Positions 23,474 through 35,101 of a stretch of DNA of 64,000 nt are shown one piece after another; the stretch's first letter is position 1; the number at the start of each line of letters is the position of its first letter. This DNA is from Lineus longissimus (lineage: Eukaryota; Nemertea; Pilidiophora; Heteronemertea; Lineidae). The notes beneath the pieces were generated by a model. That model searched no databases and was not told the DNA's origin. It saw only the letters and a program-made list of their open reading frames with translations. The DNA is taken from positions 434,001 to 498,000 of the forward strand of contig NC_088324.1 of the NCBI RefSeq assembly GCF_910592395.1, read 5' to 3'. Both the position numbers and the translations under genes were made by a program.

Positions 23474-26400
23474 GTTTCGTGCATTTGAATCCATCTCCTT
23501 GGTATCTTTTCTTGCAGACACAGGTATATACCCCTTTGTCTCCAGGTCTGCATACAGCATCCTTGCCACAAGGTTTAAGCTCACTGGACCCTAGCTTGGC
23601 GACTGATCCTACTTTGATACACTTATAAAGTGTCGTGCAGTCGGAGCTTATGCGCTCATCACCAATCTGATAGGTAAAAAGAATTGTTGACAATATCAGC
23701 ATATGCAGAACAATGAAAAGCCCCACTACATGCTCTGGTCTCTGCAATCCTGATGAGATTACGTCATACCGAAAAAGAGACGAAGCAAAGTCCATATAGT
23801 CTTTTCCTCATAAGAGTAGCAATATAAGCAGAAGTACTTATCAAATGGTTGATGAAGGTAACATTGTCTTAGACGGCGAGGGGGGCGATTTCTTCGTTTA
23901 TGCAGTTTAGGGTCAAGAGTTAGACACGATCTGACTCAGTAAGGTTCTACTCATTACCCACCGTGTAATAGTTTTTGTCTGCATCCCAACAGCCACATGA
24001 CTGCTCGGGGACACACGAATCACCATCTCGGATGAAGCCTTTATTACACTTGCAGCCTTCCATCAACTCATCCTCACAGAAGATTGGTTCGGGCTTGATA
24101 CACGTCGGTTGGCACGGACGCATCTTTGACTCATATACGCTGTTAGCAGGGCACTTCATTGCTGGAAAATGACATTGATATTAATCGTATATTAACAGTA
24201 AAAAGAGAACAAGGTAGAGACCATTCGATAATGAAGTGAAAACTGTGATGATAGTTTTAACGTCTTCATGCTTGTTTTAAGGATGTCAGGAAAGGTCTCA
24301 TCATTTACAATGGCCTCACATCAGAGCCACTGCCCAAACACCAGAATCACACAACACGAGTCAATGGACGCAGGCGCTGACCAAACACAAGATCCCCAAG
24401 AGCCAATTTACTCGGGTTGAAGTCAGACGCTCTTGGCATTTACCAGATCCTAGAGCCAATGGACCCACTCCAGATGCACTGGAACAACGCTAGCACCACT
24501 TGCTCCACACCGAAGCCAAATGGTTCTTGATTTTCGAACTTCTGTGACCAGTTGCTGTAGGCATAGCGTGACCTCAGGAATATTCCCCAATCAAATTGAG
24601 GGTTACAAGGCTAGAACTTCATTGGTTCCATTTTGATATTCGACAAGCAATCGGAAGGCCATTATTGTAGATTTGCAGCCAAAGCATCTTTTTGAAAAGC
24701 AGAATGAGTCAAACTTACGACAGAATGTGGTTGTTCTCCAAACCTTCGAAGGTTGGTAACCATTCAACTGACATTCGCTGGCGAATTCTCCCACATCAGC
24801 GCATATCACTTCTTTAATGGACTCGGGTTTGTCCACAAAAGCGCAAACATCTATCTTGCAAGCAGCAAAGGCTGACTTCCAGTCTACCTTTCCGCTCTTG
24901 ATGCACTCTGCGAATGGTCCAGTGGTTGACTTGATGTAACCGCAGTACGTGTCTGATGCAATGAGGGCATTGTTCTTATCCGAACATTTGATGACTGGAT
25001 CCTCGCTCTTCTTACAGCTAAAGGATCAACACTATTAAATTCGACTTCTATTTAGAATGAATGCAAAAATCTGCTATATGGTAAGACTTCCAAATTCATC
25101 TTACCTCTCTGGACGAACTATTCGAAAGGATATCACGAATAAGCTGTCGCCCACCTGTCTTATTTGAATGTGACGGTACTCATGACCGCAAGTAAAGGCT
25201 ATCTGTTTGTATTCAACAAAGGGCGAATACTATTCTAAACCTTTCGATGTAATTCTGACATCGGTTGAATATTGCAGGATCCGGATTCAGATAAGACATA
25301 GTGTGGTTTGTTATGTATGTTATCAAGTTTTTATAAAGACCTACTTGATGTTATCAAGCATAGAACTTATTATTTTCAAGGTAAACAACCGATTTCTTTT
25401 GTTTTATTTGATCATATTTCGAACGGCTTGTTTGAAACATACACTTACGTAACTAATGGCACATCCGAGTCATCGGGAACCTGATAATTATTGAAGCTAG
25501 TCAAGGCATCTGCCATTCCATCGCAGTCACCACACATTCCAGTAAGCTTTCCAGCACCTCCATACTGCCAGTGGCCAAGAGATGTCACAATACCTCCATA
25601 TTGACCACCGAATGACAAAGCGAAGGAACAGGTTGGCACTGATATCTTAAAGTCGTTGGCTCCAGATTTTGTGGCACTGAGAGTATGTCCGCCTTTGAGT
25701 TTGAGGTTAAAGGGCATTCTTTGTGTGAGGCCACTGACCTGCAGAACAAAGTTGTGCTGACTTGTTAGAGAGTGATGCAATGCCCCATATAACTGGCTAA
25801 CATAAATTGTTAGATTAGTCGATGGTTGTATCGCAACTTCTGTTTGTTCAAAAATGGCTTATTATAAACCGCGAGATGAGAAATCGCGAAATCGCGAGAT
25901 AAGCAATCATCATTTTCTACTTCCCTCGATCATGACAATCACCATTTCTAACGCTGCTGTCCACTTCTCAATTCGATGAGAGTAGGGCCAAATACAATAC
26001 AAAGGCTACATGCAACTGCACGTTCATCTTGACCACAAGGGTTTTTGCAACTTATCAAGATATACTGTGATATAATATCGCGAGGTTCAGTATGCAGTAT
26101 GAATCAGGATTATTTTCCCGTTAGGCCTGGCGGCACAAGTCACCATACACATGATTGACCGATAACACAGGGCATGTACCTGGTGAACGTCTGGTCATCG
26201 CTAAAAATAGCGCAGGATAGTCTGACCATCGAAAGTAGGCTATAAGTTAGGTTAAATTCCACACATCGCAGAGCGGAGTCTATTTCATTTGGCCAATCAA
26301 AACAGGGATAACTCCAGACTACAGCCTCGGTCTCATAAATGTTCGCCTTTTCAGGTTCCATATTTGCAATACATCCTCTGGCGCATGTTACTCTCACAGA

Positions 26401-28627
26401 GGTTGGCATCTCAAGATTTCGCATTCCGCATCTCGCAGTTTATAATAAGCCGGTAAAAATACCATTACACTTCAGTATATTGACTGAACATTGCTTGTAT
26501 TTTGATTTCGCCTATCACATGCAAGTAACGCGAAAAAACCCCAATGAGAAACAAGTGAGATGTAAACGCTCTTGGATCCAAACATCTTATTAGAGTGTGC
26601 AGATCGAGATTCTGTCTTGATGAAAGAAAAATGAACCACCACAACAATATGACAGTTCTAGCAATTTATCAAACAGCTCAAATTCATCAAAAAAAGGGTG
26701 GAGCATATACTAGTATATGAGAACGTACCCTAGTCCATCCGTCCTTGTGAAGTCTGACAACGAAACCTCCCATCTTCAGGTCCATCATCCTACCGAAAGA
26801 CACAATTGTGTTGCCTCGATATTCGTTCTTCACCTCAATGGAGAAGGAACACGCGACGTCAGAGTTGGTCGTCTTGGAGAAGACGTATTTACAGACACCC
26901 ATGAAGTCGATCATTCTGGTAAAATCGTCGTAACGATGGTAATGGGGATCTCCCCAAGCCTTGCAGGTGCAGATTTCTAGTGGATAAAACAGACGGAGAG
27001 CTACACTTAGTATACATCAAACATCAATAATCTACATGCATCAATTTGTGCTGAGGAGACAATCAACTTCGCCACATAGTTTTGAATCAAATGAGTCTAA
27101 ACACGCCTGATATACAATTTGACTTACCGTTATGATGCACCGATAATTGAATACATGTCGTTTGGATAAACGACTTTCAAGAGCAACACTTTGAGAACCA
27201 AGACAAAGTTTTAACGCGTTGTATCATTTCTACAGAGGCATTTTTATCACTAATCAATTAGTTCGTTATTGGTTATTCAAACTCAATTCCAAAGACGGAC
27301 TTACTTTCTGTACAACTCTTCAATCTGAGATCCCATGATTTCGGTGGAGTACAACCTGAAGTGAAGGAAAACAAGAAAATGTGTATTTAACCTCGAGGTT
27401 AAGAACGAACACCTCTTGATGAGTGATCGAAATTAAAATGTCATGTAACATCTCCAAGCAAAGCTGAATGTAGATAGACAGTAGTGACTACGTGGCTTCG
27501 GTAATGTTAACAACTGCTTGCCTTGAACCAGACTTTTCCCTTCAGTGTTTTGTCTATTCTATCATCGTCTCTGAACAGCGTACAGGCTACACTACAACTG
27601 ACAAAGTATTTAATGTATCAACAAATCATTTGATGTACGAGCACTTTTTCAGATTGAACATCTTGGAATCCATAATTTGAAATTGAAGGATTCGGAATTA
27701 AGGCTTCGGTGAATTATATCTTTTTACATTGAATATCCTCCAATATAATGAACTATACTTACGAGCAACACAGTCTCCTTTCTTCAACATGTCAGAAGGT
27801 TTACACCCTGAAGGTAAAATTTGAACGGAATAACTTTTATACTCTGGCTTTTCCAAATATATCTCCAAAAGGATATATGAACTTCATTAATATAATTATC
27901 AGGTCGGAGTATACATTCTAACATTAAAACCTAACCATCATCACATTCACAATCACGAAAATCTTAATGACTGCCACCAACGGTCCTTGGATGTCGAGGC
28001 CAAGGACCACGGCACTAGTATCTCCCAGGCTTCATCATCAGTAATCGTAATCGTGCGTTTGTTATTATACAGTTATTGAGATAAGACATACATACTGTCT
28101 ACACATCGTTTGGTCGGGATGTTCCATAACTGAGACTCGGTGCACCCTAGAGAAAAAGGTAAAGCATTAAACGACAGTTAATGGTTACGAAACTTCATTC
28201 AGCTTGGAGTGGATTCTATTTTGAAACCACCTGGTGTTTGCGTATTAATGTACAAACTCATGGCTTAAGGAATTCACACCGAACTTGCGCGTCACTCTAT
28301 CATGAATGAGATCGCGATGGTTAAGTAGCTTTGGCAAAGCCTTTGGTGAGGTCGCATCCAAAAAGCGAGTGCAGATAATGAAAACGAGTTGCAACGCATT
28401 TAACATACAACACTGTTTTACCACAGTCGAGCTGCCTCAAGAGGATAAACTACAGCCGGAGAAAGACAGATATATTCAAAAGGATAAGTGCTATGTTATA
28501 GGCTAATCCTGTGATGTCTCATACTCACTCGGTGTGCAGATCTTCTTGGTGTCATCCCAGATCTCCTCTGGAGCGCAGCGGTTGACACATTTATCCCCCG
28601 TCCATCTCTTTGCAACATTTGTGCATT
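23474..28627 (-). CDS. VWD gene module 2: Cys-pair repeats, VWD, C8, TIL, EGF
   Basis: Nine exons in transcript order: 28529-28627, 28096-28146, 27763-27807, 27305-27355, 26729-26976 and 25449-25738 (VWD), 24719-25017 (C8), 23962-24161 (TIL), 23474-23666 (EGF-like). Exon lengths and phases equal those of module 1 throughout. Differences are scattered substitutions, for example CKKRYQGDG for CKKGYQGDG in the EGF domain, and a donor shift from TTAAGTAAG to TTACGTAAG after the second VWD exon, which changes one codon. No disabling change was seen. Confidence 0.85.
25858..26449. mobile_element. MITE-like element in VWD intron, module 2
   Basis: Same element and position as 20169-20761 in module 1. 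Right end GTTTATAATAAG is intact here. Confidence 0.7.
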
Positions 28628-29361
28628 CTTGAAGAAAAAGGAAGTTAATTACTGGCAGTTGAAAATCTCTTCCTCTCCCTAGTTAATGTTTAATCTTTCA
28701 ACAGAAAAACACTTGAAACTTGTAAACTTTAGTGCACCCTTTCGGTCGTGTGGATGGAGATCCGTTTGCAATATCGTTTATGAAGGAAAATGATAACAAG
28801 TTTACGAAGACACGCAAAAGGATGGTAAATTTGGCAAAAATATTGGCCTTTGTAGGGATGAACCAAAGGACGTTCTGATGCTTGTATAGATAACTGCAGC
28901 ATATGAAAGATGCTAAGGTACGCACTTCGTGGAAACAGAGTTTTGTAAAGAAAACTAATGGTATAATTTGGTTGGGATGTATAGGGGCAAGGAAAACATA
29001 TTACGGATACTCTAAACATGTTGACATAACCATGGAAAGCACATGACAGGAGCTTTCTAATCGTTTCATCCATGGACAACCCTCGTGGCGTCTGCTAGCG
29101 AGTTTATACCAGTCACGAAACAGAGTTTGTGAAGAGAACCGATGGTTCCATTCGGTCTGGATGTATACAGTAGGGACAAGGAAAATATATTACGAATACT
29201 CTAAACATGTTGACATAACCATGGAAAGCACATGACTGATGGTCCCAGACGACCTTCGTGGCGTGTGCTAGCGAGTTTATACTAGTCACTAGGGGATATA
29301 TCCAGTTCGTTTCAACAGGTGAGGTGTCATTCTTAACGGTACCCATACTTGCTGCACTTAC

Positions 29362-30887
29362 GTTTCGTGCACTGGAATCCATCTCCTTGGTATCTTTTCT
29401 TGCAGCCACAGGTATAGACCCCTTTGTCTCCAGGTCTGCATTCAGCATCCTTGCCACAAGGTTTAAGCTCACTGGACCCTAGCTTGGCGACTGATCCTAC
29501 TTTGATACACTTGTAAAGTGTCGTGCAGTCGGAGCTTATGCGCTCATCGCCAATCTAATAGGAAAAAAGTGTTCACAATATCAGCAGATGGAGTACAATG
29601 AAAAGCCCCACTACATGCTTTGGTCTCTGCAATCCTGGTGAGATTACGTCATACCGAAAAAGAGAAGAAGAAAAGACCGTATAGTTTTTTCCTCATAAGA
29701 GTAGCAATATAAGCAGAAGTACTTATCAAATGGCTGATGAAGGTAACATTGTCTTAGACGGCGAGGGGGGCGATTTCTTCGTTTATGCACCTGAGGCTTA
29801 GCACCCACCTGAGGCTTAGCTCATTACCCACCGTGTAATAGTTTTTGTCTGCATCCCAACAGCCACATGACTGCTCGGGGACACACGAATCACCATCTCG
29901 GATGAAGCCTTTATTACACTTGCAGCCTTCCATCAACTCATCCTCACAGAAGATCGGTTCGGGCTTGATACACGTCGGTTGGCATGGACGCATCTTGGAC
30001 TCATATACGCTGTTAGCAGGGCACTTCATTGCTGGAAAATGACATTGATATTAATCGTATATTAACAGTAAAAAGAGAACAAGGTAGAGACCATTCGATA
30101 ATGAAGTGAAAACTGTGATGATAGTTTTAACGTCTACATGCTTGTTTTAAGGATGTCCGGAAAGGTCTCATCATTTACAATGCGCTCACATCAGAGCCAC
30201 TGCTCCAACACCAGAATCACACAACACGAGTCAATGGATGCTGGCGCTGACCAAACACAAGATCCCCAAGAGCCAATTTACTCGGGTTGAAACCAGACGC
30301 TCTTGGCATTTACCAGATCCTAGAGCCAATGGACCCACTCCAGATGCACTGGAACAACGCCAGCACCACTGGCTCCACACCGAAGCCAAATGGTTCTTGA
30401 TTTACGAACTTCTGTGACCAGTTGCCTTAGGCATAGCGTGACCTCAGGAATATTCCCCAATCAAATTGAGGGTTACAAGGCTAGAACTTCATTGGTTCCA
30501 TTTTGATATTCGACAAGCAATCGGAAGGCCATTATTGTAGATTTGAAGCCAAAGCATCTTTTTGAAAAGCAGAATGAGTCAAACTTACGACAGAATGTGG
30601 TTGTTCTCCAAACTTTCGAAGGTTGGTAACCATTCAGCTGACATTCGCTGGCGAATTCTCCCACATCAGCGCATATCACTTCTTTAATGGACTCGGGTTT
30701 GTCCACAAAAGCGCAAGCATCTATCTGGCAAGCAGCATAGGCTGACTTCCAATCTACCTTTCCGCTCTTGATGCACTCTGCGAATGGTCCAGTGGTTGAC
30801 TTGATGTAACCGCAGTACGTGTCTGATGCAATGAGGGCATTGTTCTTATCCGAACATTTGATGACTGGATCCTCGCTCTTCTTACAG
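29362..30887 (-). CDS. VWD gene module 3, 3' part: C8, TIL, EGF exons
   Basis: Exons C8 30589-30887, TIL 29832-30031 and EGF-like 29362-29554 continue the module whose VWD exon lies at 47915-48204, beyond the Polinton. The EGF acceptor reads TAATAG|ATT instead of CTATCAG|ATT, still an AG. The intron between the EGF exon and the next module carries an extra copy of about 180 bp (29060-29240), which explains the longer unit. A 15-bp direct repeat CACCTGAGGCTTAGC lies just past the TIL donor. Confidence 0.82.
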
Positions 30888-31188
30888 CTAAAGTATCAAC
30901 ACTATTAAATTCGACTTCTATTTGGAATGAATACAAAAATCTGCTGTATGGTAAGACTTCCAAAGTCATCCTACCTCTCTGGACGAACTATTCGAAAGGA
31001 TATCACGAATAAGCTGTCGCCCACCTGTCTTATTTGAATGTTACGGTACTCATGACCGCAAGTAAAGGCTGTCTGTTCGTATTCAACAAAGGGCGAATAC
31101 TATTCTAAACCTTTCGATGTATTTCTGAAATCGGTTGAATATTGCAGGATCCGGATTCAGATAAGACATAGTGTGGTTTGTTATATAT

Positions 31189-31194
31189 GTTATC
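31189..31194. repeat. Left 6-bp flank GTTATC of the Polinton
   Basis: GTTATC directly precedes the left TIR and is repeated at 47816-47821 after the right TIR. Six-base target duplications are the Polinton norm. See the finding on the empty site, where the same word already occurs twice. Confidence 0.85.
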
Positions 31195-31243
31195 AGTAGT
31201 GTAAAAGTGGGGGTTCTATCTCACCCTAGGTTTGACTAGGTTT

Positions 31244-32080
31244 TTATTCAGTCAAATCCTAGTCAAACAATTATTCAGTCAAATCCTAGTCAAACAATTA
31301 TTCAGTCAAATCCTAGTCAAACAATTATTCAGTCAAATCCTAGTCAAACAATTATTCAGTCAAATCCTAGTCAAACAATTATTCAGTCAAATCCTAGTCA
31401 AACGATTATTCAGTCAAATCCTAGTCAAACGATTATTCAGTCAAATCCTAGTCAAACAATTATTCAGTCAAATCCTAGTCAAACGATTATTCAGTCAAAT
31501 CCTAGTCAAACAATTATTCAGTCAAATCCTAGTCAAACAATTATTCAGTCAAATCCTAGTCAAACAATTATTCAGTCAAATCCTAGTCAAACGATTATTC
31601 AGTCAAATCCTAGTCAAACGATTATTCAGTCAAATCCTAGTCAAACGATTATTCAGTCAAATCCTAGTCAAACAATTATTCAGTCAAATCCTAGTCAAAC
31701 AATTATTCAGTCAAATCCTAGTCAAACGATTATTCAGTCAAATCCTAGTCAAACAATTATTCAGTCAAATCCTAGTCAAACAATTATTCAGTCAAATCCT
31801 AGTCAAACAATTATTCAGTCAAATCCTAGTCAAACGATTATTCAGTCAAATCCTAGTCAAACGATTATTCAGTCAAATCCTAGTCAAACAATTATTCAGT
31901 CAAATCCTAGTCAAACAATTATTCAGTCAAATCCTAGTCAAACGATTATTCAGTCAAATCCTAGTCAAACGATTATTCAGTCAAATCCTAGTCAAACGAT
32001 TATTCAGTCAAATCCTAGTCAAACGATTATTCAGTCAAATCCTAGTCAAACGATTATTCAGTCAAATCCTAGTCAAACAA
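31244..32080 (+). repeat. 27-bp tandem array, 31 copies, in the left TIR
   Basis: Unit: TTATTCAGTCAAATCC then TAGTCAAACAA or TAGTCAAACGA. The only common variant is one A/G position, with A-type and G-type units interspersed. Because 27 is divisible by three, all frames stay open (a 324-codon frame reads LFSQILVKQ repeats); I do not call that a gene. Confidence 0.95.
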
Positions 32081-32164
32081 TTATTCAGTCAAACACCAGT
32101 CAACACTTCACACATTTCCTTTCAGTCAAACACCAGTCAACACTTCACACAACTTCTCTCAATT

Positions 32165-32620
32165 CCTTTCAGTCAAACACCAGTTAAAACCGCTCCTCAA
32201 TTTTGAGGAGCGGACTCACAGTCAAACAGTAGTCAAAACACAACTTCTTCAGTCAAACACCAGTTAAAACCGCTCCTCAATTTTGAGGAGCGGACTCACA
32301 GTCAAACATAAGTCAAAACACAACTTCTTCAGTCAAACACCAGTTAAAACCGCTCCTCAATTTTGAGGAGCGGACTCACAGTCAAACAGTAGTCAAAACA
32401 CAACTTCTTCAGTCAAACACCAGTTAAAACCGCTCCTCAATTTTGAGGAGCGGACTCACAGTCAAACAGTAGTCAAAACACAACTTCTTCAGTCAAACAC
32501 CAGTCAAAACAACTCTCCAAAATTGGAGAACGGACTCACAGTCAAACACAGTCAAAACACAACTTCTTCAGTCAAAACAACTCTCCAAAATTGGAGAACG
32601 GACTCACAGTCAAACAGTAG
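32165..32620 (+). repeat. Roughly 80-bp hairpin repeats in the left TIR
   Basis: Four units carry the hairpin CCGCTCCTCAA-TT-TTGAGGAGCGG and two carry CTCCAAAATTGGAG. Each hairpin is bracketed by CAGTCAAAC words, which recur in every sub-repeat of the TIR and may be protein-binding sites (inference). The right TIR has only two of each type. Confidence 0.88.
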
Positions 32621-32633
32621 TCAAACTTTTTTA

Positions 32634-32775
32634 CAAACCGCTCGCTTCGCTCGCTGAACAACAATTCTACAAACCGCTCGCTTCGCTCGCTGAACAACAA
32701 TTCTACAAACCGCTCGCTTCGCTCGCTGAACAACAATCCTACAAACCGCTCGCTTCGCTCGCGGCTGCGCTTTAA
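32634..32775 (+). repeat. GCTCGCTTCGCTCGC palindromic repeats, left TIR
   Basis: Four copies of a 36-bp unit, ACCGCTCGCTTCGCTCGC followed by TGAACAACAATTCTACAA; the last copy runs into GCGGCTGCGC. The core is a small inverted repeat. Similar words recur inside element genes (see findings). Confidence 0.85.
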
Positions 32776-32808
32776 AAACGATATCTAATAGATTTTTTTG
32801 TATAGAAA

Positions 32809-33255
32809 ATGACTCATATCATCAGACACGTCGCTAGCGCTTCAAAAAAGAATAGAGATCCTAGATATTCAAAAAATAACAATCTAACAGACTATACCTC
32901 ATCCGAAGATGAACTTAGAGATATAACAGACTATTCCTCATCCGAAGAAGAGGACTATCTTTCGGAAAGCGAATTAGATGCCAAAATTATACCTCCAGAA
33001 TCAGAGTTAATCACTTGGAAAGAAGAAGTTCCTTTAAACGTGTGGTATAAGATTGTAGGGAAAGAGCAGAAGATTACCAAACACGGAGAAGCGTTAATTC
33101 TAACTCTAAAATATAGAAAGCTGCAGCCCTTGAAAACTTTTTCAACATCGTTGATCAAACGAGATTTAGAAGCGAATCCTAACTTGAACTATATAATATC
33201 GTTAGGAAAACCTAAAGGGAAAAAGTATTACGCGTTTAAATTAGTGCAAGGATAA
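32809..33255 (+). CDS. TIR-borne hypothetical protein, copy 1 (148 aa)
   Basis: An open frame lying wholly inside the TIR, so the element has two copies (other at 46682-47128) differing by one residue (Ser or Ala near residue 109). The N-terminal third is basic then strongly acidic and serine-rich (SSEDELRD, SSSEEEDYLSESE). The C-terminal 90 residues look compact: LNVWYKIVGKEQKITKHGEA, LILTLKYRKLQPL and a KKYYAFKL end. The pattern 'LxxxYKIxx…xxxxGEAxxxxL' resembles OB-fold single-strand DNA-binding proteins of mobile elements, but that is a guess. The start codon follows TATAGAAA. A 10-bp-arm hairpin at 33267-33294 follows the stop. Confidence 0.7.
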   Translation: MTHIIRHVASASKKNRDPRYSKNNNLTDYTSSEDELRDITDYSSSEEEDYLSESELDAKIIPPESELITWKEEVPLNVWYKIVGKEQKITKHGEALILTLKYRKLQPLKTFSTSLIKRDLEANPNLNYIISLGKPKGKKYYAFKLVQG

Positions 33256-33266
33256 AATGGTATAAT

Positions 33267-33294
33267 TTTATAAGAAGTGTTACGTTCTTATAAA
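33267..33294. terminator. Hairpin after the TIR gene (left)
   Basis: TTTATAAGAA, eight-base loop GTGTTACG, TTCTTATAAA: 10-bp perfect arms, 11 bp past the stop codon. The same structure is at 46643-46670 in the right TIR, where it separates two convergent genes. A transcription-end or 3'-processing role is inferred from position. Confidence 0.5.
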
Positions 33295-33409
33295 GTTACA
33301 CTATTTAATGAATTTTTGAAAAAGAATAAATGATTGTTCTATCTATCGAGATCTATTACCTTACCTCTCTTTTGATACGCGGAGGAAACTTTTCACCCCT
33401 GAACCAAAA

Positions 33410-34018
33410 ATGACACCAAAAATTAAACCTCTTTTAACGTTTGATACATTAGAACAAATTCCAATCAACATGGAGTCCATCACAGAGACAGCATTTCACC
33501 CATCCGATTTAAAGGGTGTCACAACACTTATGGATAAAATTAAAATCATCAGTCAGTATGTGTGACTTTTTTGTAATGGTTGGATATGTCATGATTGTTT
33601 TAGCACAGACTATGATCTGTATGACTGGGAAGTGGTGTGCAGTCAATGTTATTCTGTGGATGAACGTCGTATTTGGAATAATGCTATTCAAAAAAGTCCA
33701 CTTGTTTCTGAATGGTATGGTATGGATCAAACTCATATCATCACATCCACCACGTCAAAACAAGCAGATTTTGAAAAATTACTAAATACATACCCCGTAT
33801 CTTTTGACGTGAAAGAAAAAATGAAAAAAGACTACTCCATGCTCATTCAAAAATTTGAAACCATGAAAGCCTTACACAAACGTAAAAACTTTTTTATGGA
33901 TAAAATTGTGTTACAACGCCTCATGGATTTCTATCACTTAGAAATTCAAGTGGTCAAACCAACCCCTGCGCTGAACACCTATTATACACTTTTTGAAGAG
34001 ATGTCATGGCCTAATTAA
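33410..34018 (+). pseudogene. Zinc-ribbon-like hypothetical gene with one in-frame TGA
   Basis: A 202-codon frame, complete except for TGA at 33563-33565 (codon 52). Directly after it the frame continues LFCNGWICHDC and, further on, VVCSQCYSVDERR. The cysteine spacing suggests a zinc-binding region, and the stop sits where the first cysteine of a CxxC pair would be expected. The C-terminal half (from about codon 110) is helical and lysine-rich, ending NTYYTLFEEMSW. I do not recognise the family. A late-transcription-factor-like role would be speculation. If the TGA is real the product is a 51-residue peptide, or starts at the internal ATG 33632. Confidence 0.5.
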
Positions 34019-34020
34019 AC

Positions 34021-34045
34021 TTTATAAGAGATTTCCTATTATAAA
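34021..34045. terminator. Hairpin between convergent genes 33410-34018 and 34048-34475
   Basis: TTTATAA, then an 11-base loop, then TTATAAA, in a 29-bp gap between two stop codons facing each other. Confidence 0.4.
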
Positions 34046-34047
34046 AT

Positions 34048-34475
34048 TTAGTCATCCGTGACAGGTAAAACAGATTCAGCAGTATTGGCTGCGATGGAAC
34101 CTACAGCCAGAAGAGTTGGATTCATATAATAGCCCAATTGTTTTTTTTATTTCGCTGTTGATGATGATATTGTTATTTAATTTTTCGTGAAGTTTTTTCT
34201 GATCTAAATTTGGAAACATAACTCGTACAGTTTGCGTATAAGCGAATAATAAATTGGAGACCAGTTCATCTGCAATTTGCGTATTATAACGTGTTTGATA
34301 TTCATTGTACATTTTTTCAAGATTTTTCCCACTTGCTTTTTTAATAGTCGCTTCAGACACTTTCATGCCTAATTTTGTTAAAAGACCGCTTTGATAATGT
34401 TAAGAGTTCTGATCGCATCTCTGTCACAGAATCATCAGGATCTTGAACAAGTAAGTGCGTATGTTCCGTGTCCAT
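34048..34475 (-). pseudogene. Hypothetical protein gene, frameshifted
   Basis: Coding-like sequence in at least two frames. It starts at ATG 34475 (MDTEHTHLLVQDPDD), changes frame near 34390, continues as GMKVSEATIKKASGKNLEKM and a helical middle (NTQIADELVSNLLFAYTQT), changes frame again at a run of eight T (34141-34148), and ends NPTLLAVGSIAANTAES with a TAA at 34048. The last part looks like a membrane-associated helix. The first break is near HYQSGLL. It lies 9 bp past the ATPase stop on the same strand. Family not recognised. The break at the T run could be a consensus error. Confidence 0.45.
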
Positions 34476-34483
34476 TTGTTATA

Positions 34484-35089
34484 TTACAAAATTTTATACT
34501 CAAACGGTTGTGTTCTGCGCAGTACAAGTCGTTTTCCGCTATCAATCTGCTCAAGAACTGCAGGTTTTTCGCCCATAGGGATGCAGCGGTTTTCTTTAAA
34601 CACTTGATCGAGAGAACATTGATCATTCAACGTATGGATCACCATATGCTTACAGTTGTCTCTAAAATCTTTGCAAATCGCATTATATTTTTGAGTTAAG
34701 AGCCAAACTGATAAACCAAAATGTCTTCCAGAGAAGGCTAATTCAGTTAGTTTGGTGGATTTATTTTTTGCATCCCAATGGTTCGCACAGTCGTCAATGA
34801 TAAATAAAGTTTGTTCCTGTTCATCTTTAAACATGTCAATGGCATGTTCTAAACATTGGTTTAAATTTTCTTGCACATGTTGAGGTGGGTAAATAAAAAT
34901 ATAGTCATCGTGTTCAATCCAAGATCTGACACGATAGGTTTTATTCATATCAATGGTAGGGCAAAAGATAAGGATGTAGTCAAATTTTTTCTGAAATTCT
35001 TTTTCAAGAAGATCTAGTATAAAATAGGTTTTCCCACAATCAGTCATGCCGGACACTAGCATATTGAATGGAACATTACAATAATTCAT
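34484..35089 (-). CDS. Genome-packaging ATPase (A32/FtsK-HerA type), 201 aa
   Basis: P-loop ATPase of the kind that fills capsids with DNA in Polintons and related DNA viruses. Walker A is at residues 12-22 (VSGMTDCGKTY, with Cys-Gly-Lys-Thr at its core), Walker B near 95-100 (TLFIIDD), followed by a sensor-like block (FSGRHFGLSVWLLTQKYNAICKD, in which H-F-x-x-S-x-x-x-x-x-Q is typical of the A32 family). The length of about 200 aa is normal for Polintons. It is intact. The start follows GTAAAATAAATG. It lies 12 bp from the stop of the capsid gene on the same strand, so ATPase and capsid form a unit, consistent with a virion-forming ancestor. Confidence 0.9.
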   Translation of the reverse strand: MNYCNVPFNMLVSGMTDCGKTYFILDLLEKEFQKKFDYILIFCPTIDMNKTYRVRSWIEHDDYIFIYPPQHVQENLNQCLEHAIDMFKDEQEQTLFIIDDCANHWDAKNKSTKLTELAFSGRHFGLSVWLLTQKYNAICKDFRDNCKHMVIHTLNDQCSLDQVFKENRCIPMGEKPAVLEQIDSGKRLVLRRTQPFEYKIL

Positions 35090-35101
35090 TTATTTTACAC
35101 A

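Larger units (their letters stand above)
31195..33300 (+). repeat. Left terminal inverted repeat, 2,106 bp
   Basis: It matches 46637-47815 in inverse orientation up to ATAAAGTTACA, after which the two ends diverge. The extra length over the right TIR (927 bp) comes from tandem repeats: 27 extra 27-bp units, two extra units of about 80 bp, and one extra 36-bp unit account for it almost exactly. It contains a complete small gene (32809-33255). Confidence 0.92.

Noticed and set aside
23000-23584. Minus-strand frames beginning MSLNLVARM near each EGF exon
   Set aside because: They read the EGF exon out of register and run into intron; the EGF frame with proper phases is the neighbouring one.
31244-32080. 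CRISPR-like array
   Set aside because: Units are contiguous with no unique spacers, and the context is an animal genome with a Polinton TIR.
31232-32206. A 324-codon frame of LFSQILVKQ repeats as a repetitive protein gene
   Set aside because: It arises because the 27-bp TIR unit is divisible by three. The right TIR has only four units, and no start signal like those of the other element genes precedes it.
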